From Chitinophagales bacterium (GTDB taxonomy: Bacteria > Bacteroidota > Bacteroidia > Chitinophagales > UBA2359): DNA of 40,949 bases. Positions 16,277-24,127 of the stretch are shown one piece after another (positions within the stretch are counted from its first letter, which is position 1; the number at the start of each line of letters is the position of its first letter). Under the pieces are notes generated by a model. The model was not told the origin of the DNA and made no database searches. It worked only from the letters and a program-made list of their open reading frames with translations. The translations under genes were made by a program, and so were the position numbers. Where the stretch lies: contig JAEUUX010000185.1 in assembly GCA_016787295.1 (NCBI GenBank), positions 1-40,949 of the forward strand, written 5' to 3'.

Positions 16277-17401
16277 TTACAGACTCAATTGGTACGTATG
16301 TAAAATTTCAGCCCATTCTATTATGTGAAAATCCTTCACTTCGGTTGATTTTTTAGCGTCTTCGATTAAGTTTTTCGTATAAGTTTCGATGAAAAGCGTG
16401 TAATCATCGATGAATCGCAAGTAGTATTTTAGGGTTGTAATAATACCATTGGCAATAATGTCGATACCATTCTGGCTTTTTATTTGCAAAATATATTCAT
16501 TTGTTTCCTTTTCTGTGGCTGTATCGATAAAGCTATTTTTGTAAGTGGTTAAAATATAATAGCGCTTAATAGGGTTATTGCGTATTTTCTTCACAATATC
16601 AAAAATGAGGTATTTGTCTATTGGAATATTATGCTTAATTTCGACACTTTCAAAGGGAGTACCGTCTTGTTCACATATCTCTATATCACCAAAACCATGT
16701 TTATCAGAAGCGGTATGAACTTGTAAAGGCAACAATATTTTGTGTTTATATCGATCCATTATCGGAAGTAGTATTTCATACATGCTGTAAATGGCAATAA
16801 CAGGCAGGCGTGAACTTTGTTTGCTCGCAAAATGTTCTTCCAAAATGTGGATAACAGTAGCAATATTGACAATGCCCGATATTGGTTTTTCTACCTGTTT
16901 GAATATCGCTTCATTTTGCACAGAAAGTTTGATAAGTTGTGAAAAAAGGTAGTAAAGACAATGTTCAGGCTTGATTTCATTTGCTTCTATTTGTTCAAAA
17001 ATATTCAAAAAAGCATTTTTCAGTTTGACATCTCTAATTTTCAGATTATTGCCTTCCTCTTTTGACCATTTTATGCGTTCTCGTGTGGCTAAAGTCAAAA
17101 AAGCACTTTCTTCATTGGCATATCTGGGAAATTTTTCTTTAAAAAAAGGAACTGTAAACCGAGAATCCAATACCTTTGCCGAATATCCCCCCTCGAAATC
17201 TGTACGATGCAGACGAACATCTTGTTGCGGGTATATGATTTTTTTTACCAAACTTGTTGTTAATGCCGAAACAAGCGACTTATTATTATCGATTTTAGCA
17301 ATTAACACATCTACGTTTTCGATAATTTGAGCATCAATGGTGCTATTATCTATTGTTTGTGCTATGCAATAGGCATTTTCTAAAACTTTTTTTTCGTTCA
17401 T
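16277..17401 (-). CDS. Probable type II restriction endonuclease, PD-(D/E)XK-like
   Basis: This 374-residue protein has no signal peptide and is Lys/Ile/Asn-rich, more AT-biased than its neighbours, which suggests transfer. A PD-(D/E)XK-type site is visible as GFGDIEI (Asp239) and SVEIKH (Glu254, Lys256). Upstream, GGYSAKVLDSRFTVPFFKE (about 71-89) resembles a conserved stretch of some type II restriction enzymes, possibly of the SacI type; the exact family is uncertain. Its ATG overlaps (ATGA) the stop codon of a methyltransferase C-terminal fragment at 17398-17514, the coupling expected in an R-M operon. The methyltransferase body is absent. Recognition site and activity are unknown. Confidence 0.65.
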   Translation of the reverse strand: MNEKKVLENAYCIAQTIDNSTIDAQIIENVDVLIAKIDNNKSLVSALTTSLVKKIIYPQQDVRLHRTDFEGGYSAKVLDSRFTVPFFKEKFPRYANEESAFLTLATRERIKWSKEEGNNLKIRDVKLKNAFLNIFEQIEANEIKPEHCLYYLFSQLIKLSVQNEAIFKQVEKPISGIVNIATVIHILEEHFASKQSSRLPVIAIYSMYEILLPIMDRYKHKILLPLQVHTASDKHGFGDIEICEQDGTPFESVEIKHNIPIDKYLIFDIVKKIRNNPIKRYYILTTYKNSFIDTATEKETNEYILQIKSQNGIDIIANGIITTLKYYLRFIDDYTLFIETYTKNLIEDAKKSTEVKDFHIIEWAEILHTYQLSL

Positions 17402-17514
17402 ACAAATAGTTCTTGTATAATAGGATTTTGCTCAAGCCATTGCTCAATAAGTTGCACATAATCGGGATTGATTTCTATCCCCAAATACCACCAAAATATA
17501 TGGTTTAGAAGTTT
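17398..17514 (-). pseudogene. C-terminal remnant of a DNA methyltransferase
   Basis: The frame ending at 17398-17400 reads WWYLGIEINPDYVQLIEQW then ends QELFV. The string (Y/F)xGIEINPxYV followed by an amphipathic helix is the C-terminal signature of N4/N6-type DNA methyltransferases (the SAM-binding acidic strand). Homology starts at about 17490; an in-frame TAA lies at 17515-17517. There is no FxGxG or catalytic motif upstream, where the unrelated glycosyltransferase gene ends at 17551. The gene has therefore lost all but its last ~30 codons. Confidence 0.75.
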
Positions 17515-17550
17515 TTATTGTTGATTGGTGGACTTGTGAATTTACAAATT

Positions 17551-18483
17551 TTATACCCTATCCGAAATTTGATAATCATTCCGATTAGCGGCGTTGCGGG
17601 AGATAAGCTCGGCTACAAAACCTGCCAGAAACATTTGCGAACCAATAATCATGCACAACAAACCCAGAAAAAACATCGGACGTTCGGTCATGCGATATTG
17701 CTCAAACACGATTTTGGCGATGCTCAAATAAGTGGCTATCACAAAACCAATAGCAAACAAAACGGTTCCCCACGTACCAAAAAAGTGCATCGGTTTTTTG
17801 CCAAATCTACCAATAAACACAATGGTCATCAGGTCTAAAAAACCGTTGATAAAGCGGTTCAAACCAAATTTTGTTGTACCATATTTGCGGGCTTGGTGCT
17901 GTACGGTTTTTTCGCCAATTTTAGCAAAGCCTTCCCATTTGGCAATCACGGGGATATAGCGGTGCATTTCGCCATACACTTCGATGTTGTGTACCACCTC
18001 CGCTCGATAGGCTTTCAGTCCGCAGTTCATGTCGTTCAGATGAATGCCTGTCATGTAGCGCGTGGCGGCATTATAGATTTTGGTCGGAATGGTTTTGGAG
18101 ATAGGGTCATAGCGTTTCTTTTTCCAGCCCGACACAATGTCATAACCACCATTTTGTATCATGTTAAACAGTTCGGGAATTTCGTCGGGGCTGTCCTGCA
18201 AATCAGCATCCATCGTAATGACAACTTCGCCTTGAGAGGCATGAAAACCCTCGTTCAAGGCAGCCGACTTGCCATAGTTGCGCCGAAATTTTATGGCGCG
18301 AACATTCGAATACTGCTTTGCCAATTGCTGAATGACCGCCCACGACGCATCGGTCGAGCCATCGTCGACAAACAGAATTTCGCAAGACAATTTTTCTTTT
18401 TCCACCACCCGCTGTATCCATGCGGTAAGTTCGGGTAAAGATTCGGCTTCATTCAACAAAGGAATGATAATTGACAATTGCAT
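17551..18483 (-). CDS. GT2 family glycosyltransferase (polyprenyl-phosphate sugar transferase type)
   Basis: This 310-residue GT-A enzyme shows LSIIIPLLNEAESLPEL at the N-terminus and FVDDGSTDAS at 38-47. The metal-binding DADLQDSPDEIPEL starts at 92, then GWKKKRYDP, GIHLNDMNCGLKAYRAEV and VQHQARKYGTTKFG. Two C-terminal hydrophobic segments (about 235-300) anchor it in the inner membrane. The layout matches DPM1/ArnC/GtrB-like enzymes that transfer a sugar from a nucleotide donor to a polyprenyl phosphate. The sugar cannot be predicted. The start is the ATG at 18483 so that LSIIIPLLNE sits at the N-terminus. Confidence 0.88.
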   Translation of the reverse strand: MQLSIIIPLLNEAESLPELTAWIQRVVEKEKLSCEILFVDDGSTDASWAVIQQLAKQYSNVRAIKFRRNYGKSAALNEGFHASQGEVVITMDADLQDSPDEIPELFNMIQNGGYDIVSGWKKKRYDPISKTIPTKIYNAATRYMTGIHLNDMNCGLKAYRAEVVHNIEVYGEMHRYIPVIAKWEGFAKIGEKTVQHQARKYGTTKFGLNRFINGFLDLMTIVFIGRFGKKPMHFFGTWGTVLFAIGFVIATYLSIAKIVFEQYRMTERPMFFLGLLCMIIGSQMFLAGFVAELISRNAANRNDYQISDRV

Positions 18484-18576
18484 AAGTAGTTTTTGGGGAT
18501 AGATACAAGTTTTTGTGTATAAAAAAACACTAACGACAACGACCGACACCACTCAGCCGCTCAACGAACAACTTTT

Positions 18577-19137
18577 TTATAGTTCCAAAATACCTTCGGG
18601 CAGTTCCATAACCAAGATTTCTTCGTCCTCATCTAACAACACCACCAGCGATTCGTGCAAAGGCACTAACACCTCGCGCCCTTGGTATTCTACAGCTGCC
18701 AACTCACTTTCGCCCACACTGTAGATATTCGCGATGGTGCCAATGCGGTTGTCGTCCGAATCGATGAGAGTATAGCCTATCAAGAAATCCCAAGACTCGT
18801 CCTCTTCTTCCAATTCGGGGTGTTCGTCCCAAAATTTTTCTAACAATTTGGTTTCAAAAAAAACCTCTTTGCGGTTCAATTGTTCTGCCATTTCTTTGCT
18901 ATCAACTTCTTCCAAGCTAAGGGTATAGAGACCTTTGCCATCAGGTTTTGAGATGGCTTGCACAAAGTAAGGCACTTTTGCCATTTTGTTGGCAATATAG
19001 AGATGTGTGGGTTGTTGGTAGTCCAAAAAAGTCATAAAGTCGGGTTCAAAAGCTATTTTTATTTCGCCTTTCAAACCCTTGCTTTGCACAACGGTGCCAA
19101 TATACTGCAAATGTTTTTGTTTAGATTTGTTCGTCAT
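18577..19137 (-). CDS. rimM: 16S rRNA processing protein RimM
   Basis: This 186-residue ribosome maturation factor binds S19 and the 30S head. YIGTVVQSKGLKGEIKIAF is the N-terminal beta-barrel signature. The PRC-barrel half shows WDFLIGYTLIDSDDNRIGTI, VGESELAAVEYQGREVLVPL and ILVMELPEGILEL. The ATG at 19137 is preferred over a TTG 15 bp upstream; either way the gene overlaps the 3' end of the TPR protein gene, so the two are translationally coupled. rpsP, the common partner of rimM, is not adjacent here. Confidence 0.93.
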   Translation of the reverse strand: MTNKSKQKHLQYIGTVVQSKGLKGEIKIAFEPDFMTFLDYQQPTHLYIANKMAKVPYFVQAISKPDGKGLYTLSLEEVDSKEMAEQLNRKEVFFETKLLEKFWDEHPELEEEDESWDFLIGYTLIDSDDNRIGTIANIYSVGESELAAVEYQGREVLVPLHESLVVLLDEDEEILVMELPEGILEL

Positions 19138-20266
19138 TTTTTTGGGCGGCAATTTTAAATAGTCTTAGTGTTTCGTCCATTGGCATAAAAGGATTGTTCA
19201 CATAACGAAGCATTTTGTCTAAATCGCCCCTCACCATTCTCATGGCAGTAGCAAAGTAGTCAACTGCAAGCGTTTCCTTGTCTGCTAAGGCATTAAAAAC
19301 TCCCAAAAGGAAGTGCAAATCTGCCCAATCAGCATGATATTGTAGGGTTTCTTCTAGTTGTTTGATAGAGGCTTCGAGCTGACTGTTATCGTTGATATAC
19401 TCTACCATAGCAATGCGCATGCCCGCCCAAACAAAACTTTTGTCTTGTTCCCAGAGGATTTTGTAGTGTCGATATGCTTCTTCGTCGCGTCCTTCCAAGT
19501 CAAGCACATAAGCCAAATTGTAGCGATAAGCAGGACGGTGTGGTGCCAAAGCAAAGGCTTTTTCGAAGGCAGATAGACTTTTGGGTATATCGGTATTTTG
19601 GTATACCAGTCCCATCGCTTCCCATGCTTCGCTATATTTGCGGTCGATAGCCAAACATTTTTTATAGTTGACAACGGCTTTTTGAAGCATCTCGTAGCGC
19701 GCATAAATGTTGCCTATGTCATAATACAACGCTGCTTGTTGTGGTTTTTGTTCTACAGCTTTTTTAAAACATTCCGCCGCCAATTTTCGCTTGTCCATAC
19801 AAAGATAGGTTTCGCCCAAGTTCATTAGCGCCACTAATTCGGGACCATATTTTTCGATATATTGGCTAAATACCTGCAAAGATTTTTCATACATGTCTGC
19901 ATTTAGGTACACCAAACCCATATTGAACAAAGCCTCACGATTGTTAGGATTTATTTCCAAAGCCCTTCCATAGCACCGCAAAGCATTATCGTTTTGCTCT
20001 AATTGATAATGCACCGACCCCAAATCGTTCCACAAGGAATCGTTGTCATTATCAACAGCCAAATCCAAGGCTTTTTGCAAATATCGCAAGGCGTTTTTCA
20101 AATCTCCTTTATCCATGTAAACGACTCCCAATTCGTGCAATAAGTCACTATCATGTGAGTCTGTTTGCAAAATTTTTTGATAGTAATGAATACTTTCGTC
20201 ATACTGCTCTTTGTCGTATGCTTTACGCGCTTGCTCATAATAAGCAGCTATTTTTTTATCGTTCAT
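19121..20266 (-). CDS. Cytoplasmic TPR protein
   Basis: This 381-residue protein is built of about nine 34-residue tetratricopeptide repeats, for example YDESIHYYQKILQTDSHDSD, NALRYLQKALDLAVDNDN and DNALRCYGRALEINPNNREA. It has no signal peptide or membrane segment, so it is probably a cytoplasmic scaffold. The canonical 34-residue repeats separate it from the 42-residue kinesin-light-chain-like TPRs of the 31-39 kb cluster. It overlaps rimM, which hints at a link to ribosome maturation, but no partner is known. Confidence 0.85.
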   Translation of the reverse strand: MNDKKIAAYYEQARKAYDKEQYDESIHYYQKILQTDSHDSDLLHELGVVYMDKGDLKNALRYLQKALDLAVDNDNDSLWNDLGSVHYQLEQNDNALRCYGRALEINPNNREALFNMGLVYLNADMYEKSLQVFSQYIEKYGPELVALMNLGETYLCMDKRKLAAECFKKAVEQKPQQAALYYDIGNIYARYEMLQKAVVNYKKCLAIDRKYSEAWEAMGLVYQNTDIPKSLSAFEKAFALAPHRPAYRYNLAYVLDLEGRDEEAYRHYKILWEQDKSFVWAGMRIAMVEYINDNSQLEASIKQLEETLQYHADWADLHFLLGVFNALADKETLAVDYFATAMRMVRGDLDKMLRYVNNPFMPMDETLRLFKIAAQKNDEQI

Positions 20267-20313
20267 TAATGCTGTTAGATTAAAAATATACCAACCCTCA
20301 CAAATGAAGTGAG

Positions 20314-20345
20314 TTTGGTGATGTCAAAAAAAAGGCTTACTTTTG
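20314..20345 (+). promoter_or_regulatory. Bacteroidota-type promoter for the lipoprotein gene
   Basis: A -33 box TTTG (20314-20317), 20 bp, and a -7 box TACTTTTG (20338-20345) match the phylum consensus TTTG-N19/20-TAnnTTTG. It lies 19 bp before the ATG at 20365. Confidence 0.75.
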
Positions 20346-20364
20346 TGCTTCAAACCAGCAAAAT

Positions 20365-21090
20365 ATGCAAAAAAGCCTATTATTCATAGTGATGTGTGTG
20401 TTGGGGTGTTGCTATAGTTGTGGCGACCCCAAAGCCGAGTATAACGAACTGTTACAAGATATTGACGTTCGAAATACCGATTTGTTACAATCTTATCGCA
20501 ATGCAGACAACGAATCGCAACAAAAAATAGTGGTCAACAAAACCCGCCAATACCTAACTGACTTGTTGGGCAGCAAATTAAGCACCTATTGGTATGGCAC
20601 GCCGCTGTCTGCCGACGGACGCACCGAACTGCCGCGCGAAAGCAATACGTCACCGGTCAATTTTGTAGTAACCGTTTTGCGTGATGCCAATTTTAATATC
20701 GACCGCAATGCTTTGTTGCAACAAACACCCAACAATGTTATTCAGGCGCTCACCGCCGAAGCCAATATCAAACGTTTCGAAAACGAAGAAGCCGCTACTT
20801 TTATAGACCGTTTGCACGAGTGGGGCAGCGGTGTGTACTTGTTGGCACTTGACGAAACTTTCGGTTTTTTGGTGGTCAATGCTTGTGGGGTTCGTTTTAT
20901 ATATCCCTCCAAAAATGGCGTAAAAAACGAAGATGCGTCCCTATCTATTCCTGTGCGTGAGAGTCGCGTGCGGGTGTTGGGCGATTTTATCGAAACAGAG
21001 TGGAGTGTGCGCAAGTGGCTTGCGGGCGACGCTTTTGGTGGAAAAGCACCCACCACTAACGATACTGCCTCACCCGCCAAAGAACTATAA
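20365..21090 (+). CDS. Lipoprotein, possible NlpC/P60-like fold lacking catalytic residues
   Basis: This 241-residue protein has a lipoprotein signal (MQKSLLFIVMCVLGCCYSCG; Cys19 the likely acylation site). The body (LTDLLGSKLSTYWYGTPLS, VNFVVTVLRDANFNIDRNAL, VYLLALDETFGFLVVN) has the order of motifs of an uncharacterised Bacteroidota family that I recall as NlpC/P60-like: W/Y-GTP, then Cys-Gly-(Y)-FV-T-L, then a His-Gly/Val-Phe segment. Here the expected Cys and His positions read Val-Asn and Thr-Phe, so the protein would be non-catalytic. The fold call is from memory and uncertain. It is divergent from the TPR gene, with its own promoter. Confidence 0.5.
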   Translation: MQKSLLFIVMCVLGCCYSCGDPKAEYNELLQDIDVRNTDLLQSYRNADNESQQKIVVNKTRQYLTDLLGSKLSTYWYGTPLSADGRTELPRESNTSPVNFVVTVLRDANFNIDRNALLQQTPNNVIQALTAEANIKRFENEEAATFIDRLHEWGSGVYLLALDETFGFLVVNACGVRFIYPSKNGVKNEDASLSIPVRESRVRVLGDFIETEWSVRKWLAGDAFGGKAPTTNDTASPAKEL

Positions 21091-21232
21091 TAAGCATTTG
21101 TGCAAACTATTATGTACCGATATTTTGCTAAACTTGCAAAGTAGCGCACAAAGATAAGGTTATTTTTGTAGAGTCGGTATATCTTTGTCCCCAAAAACCT
21201 AATTTTGCTGTTTAAACCTTTTTAAGAAGCAG

Positions 21233-22357
21233 ATGAAAAAATTCCGCATTGGCGAAAAGATACAACTTGTCTTCACCGGCGAAACCGCTTTGGTGGAGCA
21301 TTACTTCGATGCCGAAACGATTATTGTCCGAACAGGCAACGTCACTTTTCCTGTTTTGATAGAGCATGTAGTGTCTTTAGAAAAACCCAAACCCCTTCTT
21401 GATACGCCACAGCGTACTACCGAACAAAAACCACCGCCACCACCACCCAACAAAGACCGTATTGTCGAAAAAATTAAAGCCATTGGTCTGCACACCGAAC
21501 CCGACGAGCTGCCCGACCGCGGCATCAAAGTTGCCCTACAGCCTTTCTACCACGCCGACTTGACAGTGGCTTATTTCCTTATCCATCTCATCAACCAATC
21601 GGGCAAGACCTTGTCGGTTGAGTACGAAATGTTTTTAGACACTCACGAACATCCTGTTTTTGTGCTAAAAAGTCATGTAGCAGGGCGCGAGGCAATTATT
21701 CTCAATTCCATTGATGCTGATGAGCTGAACGACAAACCCGAATTGTTGTTTCATTTTCAGCACACCTCCAAAGACTTGCCCAATACCTACCAAAACCGTT
21801 TTGAGCGCATAGTGCTGCCCAAAGCGAAAATGTTGCGCAACGACCCCCTCGAAACACCCATCATCAATGGACGAGCCTACTTGTATACTATAGATAATGA
21901 GCTACCCAAACAAAATGCTCATGCTCCTGACAATGCAGAGAAAAGTAGTCCCAAAATCGCACAATTAGATGCCGCAAGCCTCAAACAACAATGGTTGGAG
22001 CAAAAATTCACTCCCACAGCCGACATTCCTGCTCCTATAGCAGAAAAAACCGCCATTAATGCGGTAGTGCGGGAGATAGACCTCCATATCGAGCAACTTT
22101 TGCCACACCATAAACACCTCCATAAAGGCGAAATTTTGCGTTACCAAATAGCCACTTTTGAAAAAGAAGTCGAAACAGCTATCCGACGGCGCGAACTCCA
22201 AATGATTGTTATACATGGCTTGGGCAAAGGCAAATTGCGGGAGGAAATCATCAAATCTCTCCGAAACTATCCCCAAGTAGCTTCGTTTCGCAACGAATTA
22301 CACCCCAAATATGGTTACGGCGCTACCGAAATATTTTTTGAATATAGCAGTAAATAA
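21233..22357 (+). CDS. DUF2027 and Smr domain protein
   Basis: This 374-residue cytoplasmic protein has an N-terminal SH3-like module (about 1-50, FRIGEKIQLVFTGETALVEH). A Pro-rich linker (KPPPPPPN) and a DUF2027 beta-rich domain (about 95-230, AYFLIHLINQSGKTLSVEYE) follow. The C-terminal Smr domain (about 280-374) shows DLHIEQLLPHH, VIHGLGKGKLREEI and GYGATEIFF. Smr domains are DNA or RNA endonuclease modules of MutS2-type proteins. This combination is widespread in Bacteroidota and of unproven function. A -7-like TATCTTTG lies at 21180-21187, without a well-spaced -33 box. Confidence 0.88.
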   Translation: MKKFRIGEKIQLVFTGETALVEHYFDAETIIVRTGNVTFPVLIEHVVSLEKPKPLLDTPQRTTEQKPPPPPPNKDRIVEKIKAIGLHTEPDELPDRGIKVALQPFYHADLTVAYFLIHLINQSGKTLSVEYEMFLDTHEHPVFVLKSHVAGREAIILNSIDADELNDKPELLFHFQHTSKDLPNTYQNRFERIVLPKAKMLRNDPLETPIINGRAYLYTIDNELPKQNAHAPDNAEKSSPKIAQLDAASLKQQWLEQKFTPTADIPAPIAEKTAINAVVREIDLHIEQLLPHHKHLHKGEILRYQIATFEKEVETAIRRRELQMIVIHGLGKGKLREEIIKSLRNYPQVASFRNELHPKYGYGATEIFFEYSSK

Positions 22358-22523
22358 CTCACATGCAGCACCATTCGCCTATCTTTTTTCCTATCACCGT
22401 CCCAATTTTTCGTGAAATATCACCAATATTGTTGGAGCAATTGTCCAATACAATTCGCCCCACAAATGCTTTACTCTTTTATATCAAAACCATCACAAAA
22501 CATGTCTTTTGTATGACGTTTAA

Positions 22524-22558
22524 CAAACCTTCGGAAGCCCAAAACTTCCGAAGGTTTG
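22524..22558 (+). terminator. Hairpin CAAACCTTCGGAAG / CTTCCGAAGGTTTG
   Basis: A perfect 14-bp stem around AAAA-containing loop sequence, with the same core as the hairpin at 12670-12704. It lies 167 bp past the Smr gene and upstream of the tyrA promoter, consistent with a terminator or a dispersed palindrome. Confidence 0.5.
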
Positions 22559-22622
22559 CCTTATTATCAGGTTATTTAATCATGGTCATACTCACAAAAA
22601 TCAAAACTTTTTGGATATGTCA

Positions 22623-22654
22623 TTTGTTTTTTGTAGTTAATATAGCTATCTTTG
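22623..22654 (+). promoter_or_regulatory. Bacteroidota-type promoter for tyrA
   Basis: TTTG (22623-22626), 20 bp, TATCTTTG (22647-22654), 22 bp before the ATG: an excellent match to the TTTG-N19/20-TAnnTTTG consensus. Confidence 0.8.
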
Positions 22655-22676
22655 CCCCTAAAAATAAAAAATAGGC

Positions 22677-23522
22677 ATGATTATAGCAGTCATCGGATTG
22701 GGTTTAATTGGCGGGTCAATGGCATTAGACCTTCGCCAAAGAGGTTTTGCTCAAACCATCGTGGGCGTAGATAACAACCCCATACACACACTCAAAGCCT
22801 TAGAATTGGGCATTGTCGACGTGGTTTTGCCCCTGAACAGAGCCGTTGCTCATGCCGATTTGGTCATTGTTGCCATTCCTGTTCAACAAATCATCGCCAT
22901 CTTGCCCGATATTTTGAGCCTCATTCCGCCACATGCCATAGTTCTCGACCTTGGGTCTGCCAAAGAAGCTATTGTTGAGTCCATTCGCGAGCATCCACTT
23001 CGCAAGCGATTTGTGGCGGCACATCCTATGGCAGGCACAGAATATTCGGGTCCCGAAGCGGCTTTATCTGGGCTTTTTGACCAAAAAGTAGCCATTATTT
23101 GCAACGAACACGAGTCAGCACCCGATGCCGTACAAATTGTTGAGCAGCTATTCGCCACCCTCAACATGCCTCTGCGCCGCATGGAAGCCAACGAACATGA
23201 CATGCACGTAGCCTACATTTCCCACATCTCCCACATCAGTTCTTTTGTTTTGGCAACAGCGGTTTTGGAAAAAGAAAAAAGTGTCAATACCATTTTTGAT
23301 TTAGCGAGTGGAGGTTTTGCCTCAACAGTGCGTTTAGCCAAAAGCTCCCCGCAAATGTGGCGACCAATTTTTGAGCAAAATAGCCATTATGTGTTGGAAG
23401 TGTTGGACACTTATCTCTCCCATCTACAACATTGGCGCCAGCTCATAGCCGACCAACAGTTCGATACTATCGAAAAAATGATGACTCGAGCCAACGAAAT
23501 TAAGCGCGTTTTGGATAGATAG
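22677..23522 (+). CDS. tyrA: Prephenate dehydrogenase
   Basis: This 281-residue NAD(P)-dependent enzyme oxidatively decarboxylates prephenate to 4-hydroxyphenylpyruvate in tyrosine synthesis. AVIGLGLIGGSMALDLRQRG is the N-terminal Rossmann loop. VDVVLP and DLVIVAIPVQQIIAIL, the catalytic-site HPMAGTEYSGPEAA, HISHISSFVLAT and ASGGFASTVRLAKSSPQMW are typical. There is no fused chorismate mutase or ACT domain, so feedback control would have to be elsewhere. It is monocistronic here, outside a pheA/aroF cluster, with its own promoter. Confidence 0.93.
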   Translation: MIIAVIGLGLIGGSMALDLRQRGFAQTIVGVDNNPIHTLKALELGIVDVVLPLNRAVAHADLVIVAIPVQQIIAILPDILSLIPPHAIVLDLGSAKEAIVESIREHPLRKRFVAAHPMAGTEYSGPEAALSGLFDQKVAIICNEHESAPDAVQIVEQLFATLNMPLRRMEANEHDMHVAYISHISHISSFVLATAVLEKEKSVNTIFDLASGGFASTVRLAKSSPQMWRPIFEQNSHYVLEVLDTYLSHLQHWRQLIADQQFDTIEKMMTRANEIKRVLDR

Positions 23523-23600
23523 TCGCATTTTGCAACGGTGTCTTTGTTAGTTGTTTTTTTTAGGACAAAAACCTGACAAATGCTGTCCTACATCATTCGC

Positions 23601-24017
23601 CTAATAGTATTTCCTATCATAATATCCGCCACTATATTTTTGTTTAGGCATGAAGATTTGGCGCAAGAGATACCCACACGCCGCACCCAAACCGCCGCTA
23701 ATTCCACCAATTAGCGCCGTAATGACACCCAACAAAATTGTGGGTAGGTGCAATACTTGGGCAATTTGGGCGCTCAAATTGTAGGTCGAGCTAAGGTCTA
23801 TCAACAGACTATAACCGAGCCAGACCGCGCCAATGCCTAAAAAACCGCTCCCAAATGCCTGCCAAACCGACGAACTTTTGATGAGCAAATGCACCACAAA
23901 ACCAACGACAATGACATGCCACCAAGGTAGATATTGGTCGAGTAGCCACGTGAATAACAACTGCACCAATACCGCCAAAACGATGGTGGGAACAAGATTA
24001 AAACTAAATTTTTTCAT
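23601..24017 (-). CDS. Small four-helix membrane protein
   Basis: This 138-residue protein has about four hydrophobic helices (VPTIVLAVLVQLLFTWLL; WHVIVVGFVVHLLI; SGFLGIGAVWLGYSLLI; LLGVITALIGGISGGLGAAC). The short polar tail (MPKQKYSGGYYDRKYY) is rich in Tyr and Lys. The start is placed at the ATG at 24017. No named family is recognised. It lies between tyrA and thrA on the opposite strand, divergent from thrA. Confidence 0.6.
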   Translation of the reverse strand: MKKFSFNLVPTIVLAVLVQLLFTWLLDQYLPWWHVIVVGFVVHLLIKSSSVWQAFGSGFLGIGAVWLGYSLLIDLSSTYNLSAQIAQVLHLPTILLGVITALIGGISGGLGAACGYLLRQIFMPKQKYSGGYYDRKYY

Positions 24018-24127
24018 ACAAAAAGCCTGAAAGCATAGAACAAGCGCCAAATTAGGTTCTTTTTGGCAATTTATCTGCTTTCATTGCTATTTTTTTACTT
24101 CTTATCAACAAAAAAAACGTTTTTCCG

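Larger units (their letters stand above)
22358..22676. other. 319-bp gap: hairpin and promoter, no gene
   Basis: This gap between the Smr gene and tyrA holds the stem-loop at 22524-22558 and the tyrA promoter. An open plus-strand frame covers it but contains the hairpin and promoter and matches nothing, so it is not called. Confidence 0.7.

Noticed and set aside
22363-22674. 103-codon plus-strand ORF before tyrA
   Set aside because: It covers the stem-loop at 22524 and the tyrA promoter and has no recognisable protein features.
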